64,000 nt of DNA from Sphingobacterium sp. CZ-UAM (GTDB lineage: Bacteria > Bacteroidota > Bacteroidia > Sphingobacteriales > Sphingobacteriaceae), in contig NZ_MTCM01000006.1 of assembly GCF_002000245.1 (NCBI RefSeq), forward strand, positions 62,001 through 126,000, written 5' to 3'. A program made the position numbers and the translations under genes. The notes beneath the pieces are model-generated. The model ran no database searches, had not been told where the DNA came from, and saw only the letters and a list, made by a program, of their open reading frames with translations. This document shows positions 34,079 through 42,080 of the stretch, piece after piece. Every line of letters starts with the position of its first letter. Positions within the stretch are counted from its first letter, which is position 1.

Positions 34079-34231
34079 TTAATAACTTTGTTGAGAACTC
34101 AAAAAACCTACCGTTACTGCTTGATTACCTTTTTCTCCACAGAGCAATCGGTCATACCGTACCAAGGCCTCTACATAATAGAAATCAGCATAGGTTAAAG
34201 GTACATCCACCTCTGTTTTATGTGGAATTGG
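34079..34231 (-). pseudogene. C-terminal remnant of a GH88 unsaturated glucuronyl hydrolase
   Basis: Reading the minus strand from 34231 gives PIPHKTEVDVPLTYADFYYV followed by EALVRYDRLLCGEK and a stop at 34079. The two intact GH88 proteins in this window end with IPHKTEVDVPLTYADYYYVE or a close variant, then ALIRY and GE. The rest of the gene is missing: the frame is closed upstream by a stop and has no start codon. It is a third GH88 copy reduced to its last 50 or so codons, between the lyase gene and the terminator. Confidence 0.85.
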
Positions 34232-34366
34232 CCTGACGAACCAGTAACAATAAATAATACAAAGGCTGTTATAAGTGATTTTTTAACATAATTCGAAATA
34301 TATTGTAAATATCTTATTTACAATATACTATCATTACAAGAGACTCCTTTCATTCAGATGAATTGA

Positions 34367-36391
34367 CTAAAGATATTCAATCAACAGCGAAGATGTCTTA
34401 TCGTTAAAGTTTAAGATTGACAAATCAATGGTATGTCCAGTTAACAGCACCGAATTTCCTGTAAAATCTCCATTTTCATAAAGTGTAACCTTAAAGCCTT
34501 TTGGAATACTAATACTGCTCAATTGGTCGTTCGTAACGCCCAGTCCTTGCAAATCAGTAAGACTGTAACTTCCAATGCCAAGCTGTTTATACCAGCCACG
34601 GAAAGGAATATCGCCGTACAATGTCACATTGGCCATAGGCGAAGTACTTAAAGATGGCCCATAAGAGTTAATATAGTAACGCAAGTCAGTATATCTGTTG
34701 AAACTAGGATTTAACTTTTTCAGGAAACCGAACATTTCGCTCTTCATAATCGATGCCATCTGAACAAAAGCATAGCTGGATCCTGCTGCATTAAATGGTT
34801 TATTATAATCAGATCTAGTTTTGTCAGGAGCCCATTCGGTGTTGACAAATTCAAGATGAACATTATTGTCAGGATCCAAGACATAAGGGGCCATAAAAGA
34901 GACCGCGTCCCTAATAGATCCACCCAAGACTGGCGTATCATTGGGATTAATCCGTAAATTCACCCATTTTGTAGCACGGTGATTTACCAAACTATCAAGC
35001 ATATGCCGGCCGCGTTTGATATAAAAAGTGCGACCAATCTGTCCGATAAACTCCATATCATACACATGATAGGCAAAGGCATCTCTGCCAAGAAAATCTA
35101 CGCTAGCCCCATCCGCACGATAATTTTTATTATGATGAGTACTAAAATCTGAAGTCGCTTGGTTGATAAGCGTTCCATCATTCAGTATATAAGCGATATC
35201 AATCATCAACAGATTACGGATAGTTTCCCAATTATTGGTTCTGACCGATTGAGTTTTATAAAAGTTATATCTTGTCCGTAACCAATTGTCGATCGTCATC
35301 CTACTATTAGCATCAATTTTTGCACGAATAAGCGAATATCCAGTAAGAAATGGAAGATATATACTTTCATCGGGAGTCTGGCTTGTTGCTGCGTTAACGG
35401 CTGCCCAAGAAAGAAGAAATTCCTTCGCCTTATCAACATATTGCCCTGCATTTGCCTGTTCCTGAAACAAAAAATATTGTAGCGCCAACGAATATACCTT
35501 AGCGGCATCAGTCTGCACTTTATTTTTGCCATCGGGATCTGAAATTTTAGTTACAGGAGCTGGAGCCGCACTCAATGCCTGATTTGCTTTCAAAGTGACC
35601 TGGTCATTTATTAAGGCTTGCGCCTGTGCTGAGGTGGACAATTCAAACTGAATCGAGTCAAAAGTCACTTTATCCATAACAAGATTACTATAGAACCCCG
35701 AACTCGTCCCTATATAATTTACTTTTAATCGGGGCCTAAGATCAACATTCTGTGTTTCCTTTGATTGAAAATCAGAATAGAATGACGGCGTGCCAGCCAC
35801 TTTGCGTTGCGCTTCGATTTTAATAGATAACTTTCCATCAGTATCCAAAGCATTCTGAAGTACCGAAGCCGGAATATCAAAATAAACGACACTGTTATTC
35901 ACTTTAAACTTGCCATTCACTTCCCCTATTTTAGTACCCGCCGTTGGCGCATTATTCCAATTAATTGTCTTTTCGTCCCAATCTTTGTCCGTTGTTGTAT
36001 AATAACTCCATTTTGCATTAGCTGTATCTGCGGCATTGGAAACTCCTCCAACCAATTCAATCCGTGCGGCTTGAATAGTTGAAGCTCCGGACAAGGGGGT
36101 AAGGTCAAAACGAAGATAAATAACTCTCCGATAGCCGGGCGCATCATCTTTGGCGATCAACCAAGTATTACCTCCATAGTTTGTACCCGCACTGCTCCCA
36201 TCCTGTACATAAGCATCTCCCGCCGGAACAAGATCAATTTCCTCTGCTATATTTGCTGCTAAAGCTTTCTTGGTCAAAGCGGACGAAAGAGTTTCTTTCC
36301 TTAACAAATCTTTTTGGCAACCGGTCATTGCCAAAATGACGCCTAAATATACGATTGAGGCCCATTTGATTTTACTGTTTGCTGTTCTCAT
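34367..36391 (-). CDS. Three-domain polysaccharide lyase lipoprotein (DNRLRE / alginate-lyase fold / beta-gamma crystallin)
   Basis: A 674-residue lipoprotein (lipobox MTGC, Cys25). Residues 53-226 form a DNRLRE/CBM96-type beta-sandwich (AYVQDGSSAGTNYGG, then RPRLKVNY). Residues 290-560 are an alginate_lyase (PL5/PL38-like) alpha-toroid: TNNW at 385-388, Arg436, and YHVY at 441-444 match the catalytic block, except that the usual His after Asn-Asn is Trp388. Residues 587-674 are a beta/gamma-crystallin-like domain (VTLYGDIPFRGW; YENGDFTGNS; NDKTSSLLIEY). It would cut a uronate polymer by beta-elimination at the cell surface. It is the last intact gene of the susC-led operon. Confidence 0.8.
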   Translation of the reverse strand: MRTANSKIKWASIVYLGVILAMTGCQKDLLRKETLSSALTKKALAANIAEEIDLVPAGDAYVQDGSSAGTNYGGNTWLIAKDDAPGYRRVIYLRFDLTPLSGASTIQAARIELVGGVSNAADTANAKWSYYTTTDKDWDEKTINWNNAPTAGTKIGEVNGKFKVNNSVVYFDIPASVLQNALDTDGKLSIKIEAQRKVAGTPSFYSDFQSKETQNVDLRPRLKVNYIGTSSGFYSNLVMDKVTFDSIQFELSTSAQAQALINDQVTLKANQALSAAPAPVTKISDPDGKNKVQTDAAKVYSLALQYFLFQEQANAGQYVDKAKEFLLSWAAVNAATSQTPDESIYLPFLTGYSLIRAKIDANSRMTIDNWLRTRYNFYKTQSVRTNNWETIRNLLMIDIAYILNDGTLINQATSDFSTHHNKNYRADGASVDFLGRDAFAYHVYDMEFIGQIGRTFYIKRGRHMLDSLVNHRATKWVNLRINPNDTPVLGGSIRDAVSFMAPYVLDPDNNVHLEFVNTEWAPDKTRSDYNKPFNAAGSSYAFVQMASIMKSEMFGFLKKLNPSFNRYTDLRYYINSYGPSLSTSPMANVTLYGDIPFRGWYKQLGIGSYSLTDLQGLGVTNDQLSSISIPKGFKVTLYENGDFTGNSVLLTGHTIDLSILNFNDKTSSLLIEYL

Positions 36392-36535
36392 TATTGTTAG
36401 ATTTATTATATTGGTTATTTATAATTGAATCAAAAGGTGGCCAAGACATATGGATATTCCGCCACCTATTGTTAAATTTATCTTTACTAACAGTGTAGAT
36501 TGAGTAGATCAGTTGCGAAGAACACTTCTGATTCA

Positions 36536-37669
36536 TTAATCTATCAAAGGAATAGCAATATTCCAGGACTTTGTCCCATTTTCAAATCCTCCTTTCCCGT
36601 CCATGGTTGCAAAAAACATACAGACAGGTTTTCCTTTTTCAAATAGCACAAAGGGACGTTCTAATTGACCCATTATTATTTTCTTATCATCCTCAAACGT
36701 TAATGTCCGGGAATAAGCTTTCCTGTCCTTGTCCATTTCCCAATGAATACCATCCGATGAGTGAAAAAGAACTCCCGCATGGTGCTCCCCTGTCATCTTG
36801 CTGGACATATCTTTCATTAAAAGATGTAGTCCTCCTTCATCCTCCCAAAGGAAAGGATCTTCGAACTCACTATATTCCTGATCGCTAAATAAGGGAAGGT
36901 TATGATTTAAGACTGAAAAAGTATCCTGAATAGATTTTGCATAGGCTATTCCGATCCTTTGCTTGCTCTGAAAAGGATATTTCTGTCCATAGCTACGTCC
37001 TTTGAAAATTAGCAATACAGAACCATCCTTTCGAATCAATGGAGCTGGGTTAGATGTCAGGAAACTATAAAAAGTATTTGGCTTAGTATTTAATATAGGA
37101 TCATCGTATCTCGTCCAGGGACCTGTTAATGCATCAGCCGTTGCAATGCCGATTCGCTTATTTGACCTTCCTACAGTGGCATAGACCGAGTTCACTCCCA
37201 ATTGTTCAGCATCTGAGGGATCATCAAAGGGATGTGTAGAGCCCATATAAAACAACACATATTTATTTCCATATTTGGTTATGCTTGGATTATGGGTCGA
37301 TCTACCATCCCAATATTGTGGCCCGCGGGCTGGTAGGACTACTTCTTTAAATTCATAAGGGCCTTCCGGCTTTTCAGCTTCAGCTCTTACGATCTCTGAT
37401 GCGACCATCCAGGTGGGATGAAATGGAAATTTCTTCGGCCAGCGTGAGGCAAATAGCTGGTATTTACCCTGTTCATCTTTCATCACTGAGCCACACCACA
37501 CCCAATAATCCTCCATCGCAAACCCATTGCTATATTTTACCTTTTCCATTTTACCATGGAATGGATTATTTTGTTGCCCATAGGACATTAAACTAACGCT
37601 ACAACCTAGCATGCTAAGCAATGCTGCCCTACGGATTGCAGATAATATGCTATTCTGTTTTTGACTCAT
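36536..37669 (-). CDS. Exported beta-propeller glycoside hydrolase (GH43/GH117-like)
   Basis: A 377-residue secreted protein. The ATG at 37667-37669 is used; the longer frame starts with TTG. A signal peptide of about 32 residues ends SLMSYGQQ. The rest is a five-bladed propeller of the GH43/62/32/68/117/130 superfamily: WCGSVMKDEQGKYQLFASRW, HNPSITKYGNKYVLFYMGS, SNPAPLIRKDGSVLLIFKG and SEFEDPFLWEDEGGLHLLMK mark successive blades, with the acidic residue of EDPF as a likely catalytic or transition-state residue. The family within the superfamily is not settled. Confidence 0.7.
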   Translation of the reverse strand: MSQKQNSILSAIRRAALLSMLGCSVSLMSYGQQNNPFHGKMEKVKYSNGFAMEDYWVWCGSVMKDEQGKYQLFASRWPKKFPFHPTWMVASEIVRAEAEKPEGPYEFKEVVLPARGPQYWDGRSTHNPSITKYGNKYVLFYMGSTHPFDDPSDAEQLGVNSVYATVGRSNKRIGIATADALTGPWTRYDDPILNTKPNTFYSFLTSNPAPLIRKDGSVLLIFKGRSYGQKYPFQSKQRIGIAYAKSIQDTFSVLNHNLPLFSDQEYSEFEDPFLWEDEGGLHLLMKDMSSKMTGEHHAGVLFHSSDGIHWEMDKDRKAYSRTLTFEDDKKIIMGQLERPFVLFEKGKPVCMFFATMDGKGGFENGTKSWNIAIPLID

Positions 37670-37861
37670 GATTATCACCAAACTAAACCATTAATTTATT
37701 GTATCTTCTATTATTACCTACATGGATACAGCGTAAATAGTCATTCTTATACGTTGATTTACCCTGCCAATCATTGCTATTCTCACGTTCACGAATACCA
37801 TTACTATGGTTTCAAATTTGAAGCTTGTCTTTCTAATAAGCTATTGACGGTTAAATAATAT

Positions 37862-39139
37862 CTAGTCATTGTTTTTCTGTTCTTTGTAAACATCTGCTCC
37901 AATAATATCCGGCGTCAAGGTGTGATCTATAATCATTGTTTCACCATTCCACGCCTTTTTAGCTGTCCAACTTGTATCAGGAGCAGTCCACAGTGGATCG
38001 TTTGGTGGTAAGCCCAGAATAATGAAAGCTTCTGAGCATAGATATTCACTTCCGGTAGAAATATAGGCCTCGCCCACTTCTGGTTGATGGCCAGCAAAAC
38101 CGATATTTAACCAACCGGAGCTATTAAAAGTTCCCGGCATTTCAATCTGTCTTTTTATCACCGTATAAAGTGCACATCGCACTTGAGCAGGTTCGATTCC
38201 TTTTTCCAATTCATGCATATACGCAATTTTCGACAGCAGCTGAAAAGCACCGAAACGATAACTCAATGAACGTCCGATTGGCGGATAAGTTCCTTCTGGA
38301 GAGATTAAACGTTCTTGTATGGTTGCATATCTTCTGGCGCGATCTAGGAATATCGAATAGAGGTTTGCTGTATCCAAATTAGCATTCTTCAGCTCCAGAC
38401 TAGTTTCTAAAAGCATCGGATGTATTACAAAGCTATTGTAGTAATCATAATGAAAATTCGGCCCATCGCCATAAATGCCATCACCTTTATACCACCTCAC
38501 CATCAGATCAATCGCTCTATCCAACCGACTTTTATCAACAACTTTATCATATTTTAAGAAAAAGGCCTCGATTTCGGAACTAAACAATACCCAATTATTA
38601 TTGTATGCGTCCATCTCACGCGTTAAATTGAAGGCGGCAAGTACGTTTTTTTTTGTCTGATCATCCAATTTACCCCAAAGTTGATTTGGTGACCTCAGGA
38701 ACGCCTGCGCCAAAAATGCAGCATCCACCAACGCTTGGCTCTGTGTTTTGGGATGCTTTCTAAAGTTCATATAATCCGGGTTATTGGGGTCCGTTGCATT
38801 TTTTATACAAGTAACCGACAAATCGATGTATTTCTTACGCAGCATACCCTCAGGTGTTTCATCCGGTCCTAGCTCGAGCCAGGGCGCCATTCCAGCCAGC
38901 AATCTTCCAAATGCCTCTAAATAAGTAGCGCCTGTACGATCTGAATTATTGCGCGATTCTACAGGCATTGTTTTTACCAGTTCGCCTTTACTCAATGACG
39001 TTAATACAGGATCTGCAATTTTGGTAAGCGTTTTTACCAAATATGCTCGTTGCTGCAAACCGCTATGTACCTCTTTTTTCTGAGCAAATAATACCTGTGG
39101 CAATATTAATGCGATAATGATTAACTTTTTATAGTTCAT
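37862..39139 (-). CDS. DUF2264 protein (GH154-type), Sec-exported
   Basis: A 425-residue protein with a Sec signal peptide (cleavage after LFAQ, about residue 20). The remainder is an alpha/alpha-barrel DUF2264 domain: YLEAFGRLLAGMAPWLEL near 73, NNNWVLFSSEIEAFFL near 178, and GDGIYGDGPNFHYDYYNSFVIHPM near 215. As I recall, CAZy places such proteins in GH154, which includes beta-glucuronidases; that would remove saturated uronate from lyase products. A paralogue lies at 40645-41913. Confidence 0.78.
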   Translation of the reverse strand: MNYKKLIIIALILPQVLFAQKKEVHSGLQQRAYLVKTLTKIADPVLTSLSKGELVKTMPVESRNNSDRTGATYLEAFGRLLAGMAPWLELGPDETPEGMLRKKYIDLSVTCIKNATDPNNPDYMNFRKHPKTQSQALVDAAFLAQAFLRSPNQLWGKLDDQTKKNVLAAFNLTREMDAYNNNWVLFSSEIEAFFLKYDKVVDKSRLDRAIDLMVRWYKGDGIYGDGPNFHYDYYNSFVIHPMLLETSLELKNANLDTANLYSIFLDRARRYATIQERLISPEGTYPPIGRSLSYRFGAFQLLSKIAYMHELEKGIEPAQVRCALYTVIKRQIEMPGTFNSSGWLNIGFAGHQPEVGEAYISTGSEYLCSEAFIILGLPPNDPLWTAPDTSWTAKKAWNGETMIIDHTLTPDIIGADVYKEQKNND

Positions 39140-39163
39140 ATGACTGGAAGTATTTATTTTGAT

Positions 39164-39188
39164 AAGGAACTAGTTGACCTAGTTCCTT
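39164..39188 (-). promoter_or_regulatory. 10-bp hairpin between GH88 and DUF2264 genes
   Basis: AAGGAACTAG and CTAGTTCCTT are exact complements with a 5-base loop. No T tract follows. It may be a processing or stabilising site inside the PUL operon. Confidence 0.5.
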
Positions 39189-39205
39189 GCACATAGATAA
39201 TATCT

Positions 39206-40480
39206 CTATTGCTTGATCACTTTTTCACCATTGAGCATCCGGTTATATCTGATCAGTGCCTCTACATAATAATAATCCGCATAAGTCAATGGTACATCTA
39301 CCTCCGTTTTATGCGGAATAGAACCGACACTGTGTTTCAATATATAACCACCAGCTTCTTTGTAATCTGCTTTGTAAGGTTTAGAAGAAAGCGACTTTAA
39401 CATCTGCTCAGCTTTGGAAATGTACAACTGACTTTCGCTACCCTGTGTATATTGCGCCAATTCCAACAATGCAGAAGCGGTAACCGCAGCAGTAGAAACA
39501 TCTCGCAGATCCTTTTGATTATAATACTTACTTTCCTTGGTCAGTTTATTTTGGTCCATATCCCAATACGGAATCAGATCCTCTGGAAGATTGGGATGAT
39601 TAAGGTAAAACTTAGCGATGTTCCGCGCTTGTTCCAGATATTTCTTTTCACCGGTTTCTCGGTACATCATGGTATAGCCATATAATCCCCAAGCTTGTCC
39701 TCTTGCCCAAGCAGACTCATCGAATGCTCCTTGCGCTGTTTTTCTCGCGATTATGCTTCCATTATCCGGATTATAATCCACCACATGATAAGAACTGTAA
39801 TCTTTTCGATAATGATTGACCATGGTCGTATTCGCGTGCTGGATAGCAATATCCCGAAACCTTTTGTCCCCCGTCATTTTGGATACTTCGGTCAGAAATT
39901 CCAGGTTCATCATATTATCGATAATAACAGGATATGTCCACGGTTGCCCGTCCCAATTCTTACCACCGTCCCATGAGCGGATGGTTTTCGGAGCTTCGTG
40001 AAAACGTGTTGCCAATGAAGCCGCACCAGTACTTAGCACTTCTTTGTAAGCTGTAGAATCACCTGTCAACCGCAATGCATTACCAAAACTGCAATATAGC
40101 ATAAACCCAAGATCATGTGTTCCTTTATTGTTCTTCTCTTTTTCTAAATGATTTAGTTTCCGCTTTGCCTCATCCAACAACTTCTCGTCTTTTGTATATT
40201 CATAAAGATAGAGCACTGTACCTGGATAAAATCCGGAACACCACCAACTAGAACCCCAATTGACATATTTTCCATCTTTATACGTGGTGGGAATATCCGA
40301 CTCCTTTATGGACGCAGCCAGATAGGTAATCTGTTTATGTGCATCTTCAAGATTGGTTTGGACAAATTCCTTGTTAAGTCCCAATTTGGCTGTTGTTAAA
40401 TTCTTCTGACTGGAACATGAGATTGCCTGTAGACCAAGCCCGATCATTAATGCTCCTGAAATATAGTGTTGTAGCTTCAT
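39206..40480 (-). CDS. GH88 unsaturated glucuronyl hydrolase (lipoprotein)
   Basis: A 424-residue lipoprotein (lipobox AISC, Cys22). It hydrolyses the 4,5-unsaturated uronate left at the non-reducing end by a lyase, through water addition across the double bond. The two catalytic Asp of the family are visible: Asp123 in THDLGF and Asp188 in VIIDNMMNLEF. The SSWWCSGFYPG segment and AFDESAWARGQAWGLYGYT complete the alpha6/alpha6 barrel. It differs from the second copy at 51305 by being lipid-anchored. It lies between the two DUF2264 genes. Confidence 0.9.
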   Translation of the reverse strand: MKLQHYISGALMIGLGLQAISCSSQKNLTTAKLGLNKEFVQTNLEDAHKQITYLAASIKESDIPTTYKDGKYVNWGSSWWCSGFYPGTVLYLYEYTKDEKLLDEAKRKLNHLEKEKNNKGTHDLGFMLYCSFGNALRLTGDSTAYKEVLSTGAASLATRFHEAPKTIRSWDGGKNWDGQPWTYPVIIDNMMNLEFLTEVSKMTGDKRFRDIAIQHANTTMVNHYRKDYSSYHVVDYNPDNGSIIARKTAQGAFDESAWARGQAWGLYGYTMMYRETGEKKYLEQARNIAKFYLNHPNLPEDLIPYWDMDQNKLTKESKYYNQKDLRDVSTAAVTASALLELAQYTQGSESQLYISKAEQMLKSLSSKPYKADYKEAGGYILKHSVGSIPHKTEVDVPLTYADYYYVEALIRYNRMLNGEKVIKQ

Positions 40481-40620
40481 ATTAGTATTGAGTATTGAGA
40501 TATGAGTATCAAGATTTTACTTATACACGTCTAAGACCTACCTAGTATCTCTATTTTTTTTAAATTCTATCTGTTATCTATTTAGTATTGAGACTTGCGT
40601 ATTGAATTTTTTAGTATTTA
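40481..40620. repeat. Dispersed intergenic repeats, copies 3 and 4
   Basis: Between the GH88 start and the DUF2264 stop, TTAGTATTGAGTATTGAGAT and TTTAGTATTGAGACTTGCGT occur about 100 bases apart, resembling the segments at 10141 and 32009. The rest of the gap is AT-rich. Confidence 0.4.
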
Positions 40621-40644
40621 GATTATGAATAAAAGAACAAGGGA

Positions 40645-41913
40645 TTAGTAACTGACGTAATAATCTTTGGGAAACTGTTCCGCATTCCAGCATTTCTGCG
40701 AAGTCCATTTTTGTGGAGCACAGGTCCAGAACTCATCTGTAGCAGGTAATCCCAACGGTAGGAACGACAGTGAAGCCACATACATTGATCCGGCATTGGT
40801 ATAGTAATCGGCCAAATTAGACTGTTGATCTCCAACGACACCCATACGAAGCCATCCAGAAGGAGCAAACGTTTTGTCGATATAGATGTGCCGGAGTACC
40901 GCAGTCAATGCTGCTCTTACCTGCCCCTTTGAAATATCGTCAGGTAATTTATTTTCTAAGGCTACAGTTGCCAAAGGCTGAAATGCGGCGTTTTTATAGG
41001 TAGATGAACGTCCAACAACCACATAATGCCCTTCAGGCGATATCATACGTTCCAGATGATGTGCATAGCGCTGCATGCGCTTATAGGCACGTTCATACAT
41101 TTCTTTGTATTTCTCACCAGCGAGGATATTATGGCGTAGTGATTCCACTTGCATACAATGGATCACATAGCCGTTATAATGATCAAAGCTAAAACGTGCC
41201 CCATCACTATACCAGCCATCGCCAACATACCATTCCTGATCAAATTTATTGACCGCATAGTCTATTTTCTCACGCGCGCATTCCTCGCCAGCACTATATA
41301 AGAAAGTTTCGGTCATTGCAGCAAAAAGTAACCAGTTGCTTTCATTCGGTTTGATCTTACGCAATAGTTTGAATTCTTCGATAACCCTTTTTTTGGTTAC
41401 CTGATCCAATGGTTCCCATAGCGCTTTGGGTGCTCTCAGAAACGCCAAAGCTAAATGCGCTGCATCTACCAGCGTTTGCGATGAAGGACCTCGCCATGTA
41501 AAGTAATCCGGAGATTTTGGATCCACACCATATTTTATACCCAATAAAGCTTGATCACGTAATTTTTTACGCAGTTTTCCTTCTTCACTGCCGTCATCGG
41601 GTAAAGCTAGCCAAGGAGCCATTCCTGCCAGCAATCGACCAAAAGCCTCTAGGTAACCCACCCCTGGATCTCTGCTATCAAAAGTAGGACTTACTTCCAT
41701 CGGCATATTTTTGCGCCATTGCTGCTTACTTATATTATCCAGTATAGGAGTGGCCATCTTGCTTAGTATTGAAACCCAATAGGCACGGTCATTCCCTGTA
41801 TAGCTTATACTTTCATCATATAAAACACTTGCCTTCGCGCTCATTGGTAACGAGGCCGACAATGCGCCAACACCAGCACCACCTAACAATTTTAATACAG
41901 ATCTTCTCTTCAT
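40645..41913 (-). CDS. DUF2264 protein (GH154-type), Tat-exported
   Basis: A 422-residue paralogue of the protein at 37862-39139, but with a twin-arginine signal (MKRRSVLKLLGGAGVGALSA). The same landmarks are present: YLEAFGRLLAGMAPWLALPD, NESNWLLFAAMTETFL and GDGWYSDGARFSFDHYNGYV. It is presumably a beta-glucuronidase or related uronidase with a different linkage preference from its paralogue; the different export route suggests cofactor-bound or periplasmic folding needs. First enzyme gene after susD, 167 bases on. Confidence 0.78.
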   Translation of the reverse strand: MKRRSVLKLLGGAGVGALSASLPMSAKASVLYDESISYTGNDRAYWVSILSKMATPILDNISKQQWRKNMPMEVSPTFDSRDPGVGYLEAFGRLLAGMAPWLALPDDGSEEGKLRKKLRDQALLGIKYGVDPKSPDYFTWRGPSSQTLVDAAHLALAFLRAPKALWEPLDQVTKKRVIEEFKLLRKIKPNESNWLLFAAMTETFLYSAGEECAREKIDYAVNKFDQEWYVGDGWYSDGARFSFDHYNGYVIHCMQVESLRHNILAGEKYKEMYERAYKRMQRYAHHLERMISPEGHYVVVGRSSTYKNAAFQPLATVALENKLPDDISKGQVRAALTAVLRHIYIDKTFAPSGWLRMGVVGDQQSNLADYYTNAGSMYVASLSFLPLGLPATDEFWTCAPQKWTSQKCWNAEQFPKDYYVSY

Positions 41914-42001
41914 CGATAATGGTTTATAAATAATGTGTACTCAACATGCACACAAAACATTAAAAATCTTTATTTTAATACAGAAAAACAAACTAAAAAG
42001 A

Positions 42002-42039
42002 ATCAATCGCTCTAGCAAACGATTGCGCGAGCGATTGAT
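42002..42039 (-). promoter_or_regulatory. 11-bp hairpin after susD
   Basis: ATCAATCGCTC (42002-42012) and GAGCGATTGAT (42029-42039) are exact complements with a 16-base loop that repeats CGATTG. It lies 42 bases past the susD stop with no T tract. A partial block here would give more susCD than enzyme mRNA. Confidence 0.55.
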
Positions 42040-42080
42040 AACAGCTTCTTTACACAAGAATAAAAGTCTTTCACTACTTT

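Larger units (their letters stand above)
33166..34366. other. 1.2-kb gene-poor stretch
   Basis: No convincing intact gene. It holds two weak overlapping minus-strand reading frames (33312-33497 and 33425-33697) without recognisable domains, a 22-bp perfect hairpin at 33816-33862, a GH88 remnant at 34079-34231 and a terminator at 34037-34068. The sequence looks like a decayed or rearranged junction between the ribosomal region and the polysaccharide locus. Confidence 0.6.

Noticed and set aside
34042..34236. 64-codon plus-strand frame
   Set aside because: It is antisense to the GH88 remnant and the terminator, and its protein has no recognisable features.
36536..37669. Specific assignment to GH117
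   Set aside because: The propeller fold is clear, but residues that separate GH43, GH117 and unclassified members could not be judged by eye, so only the superfamily is given.
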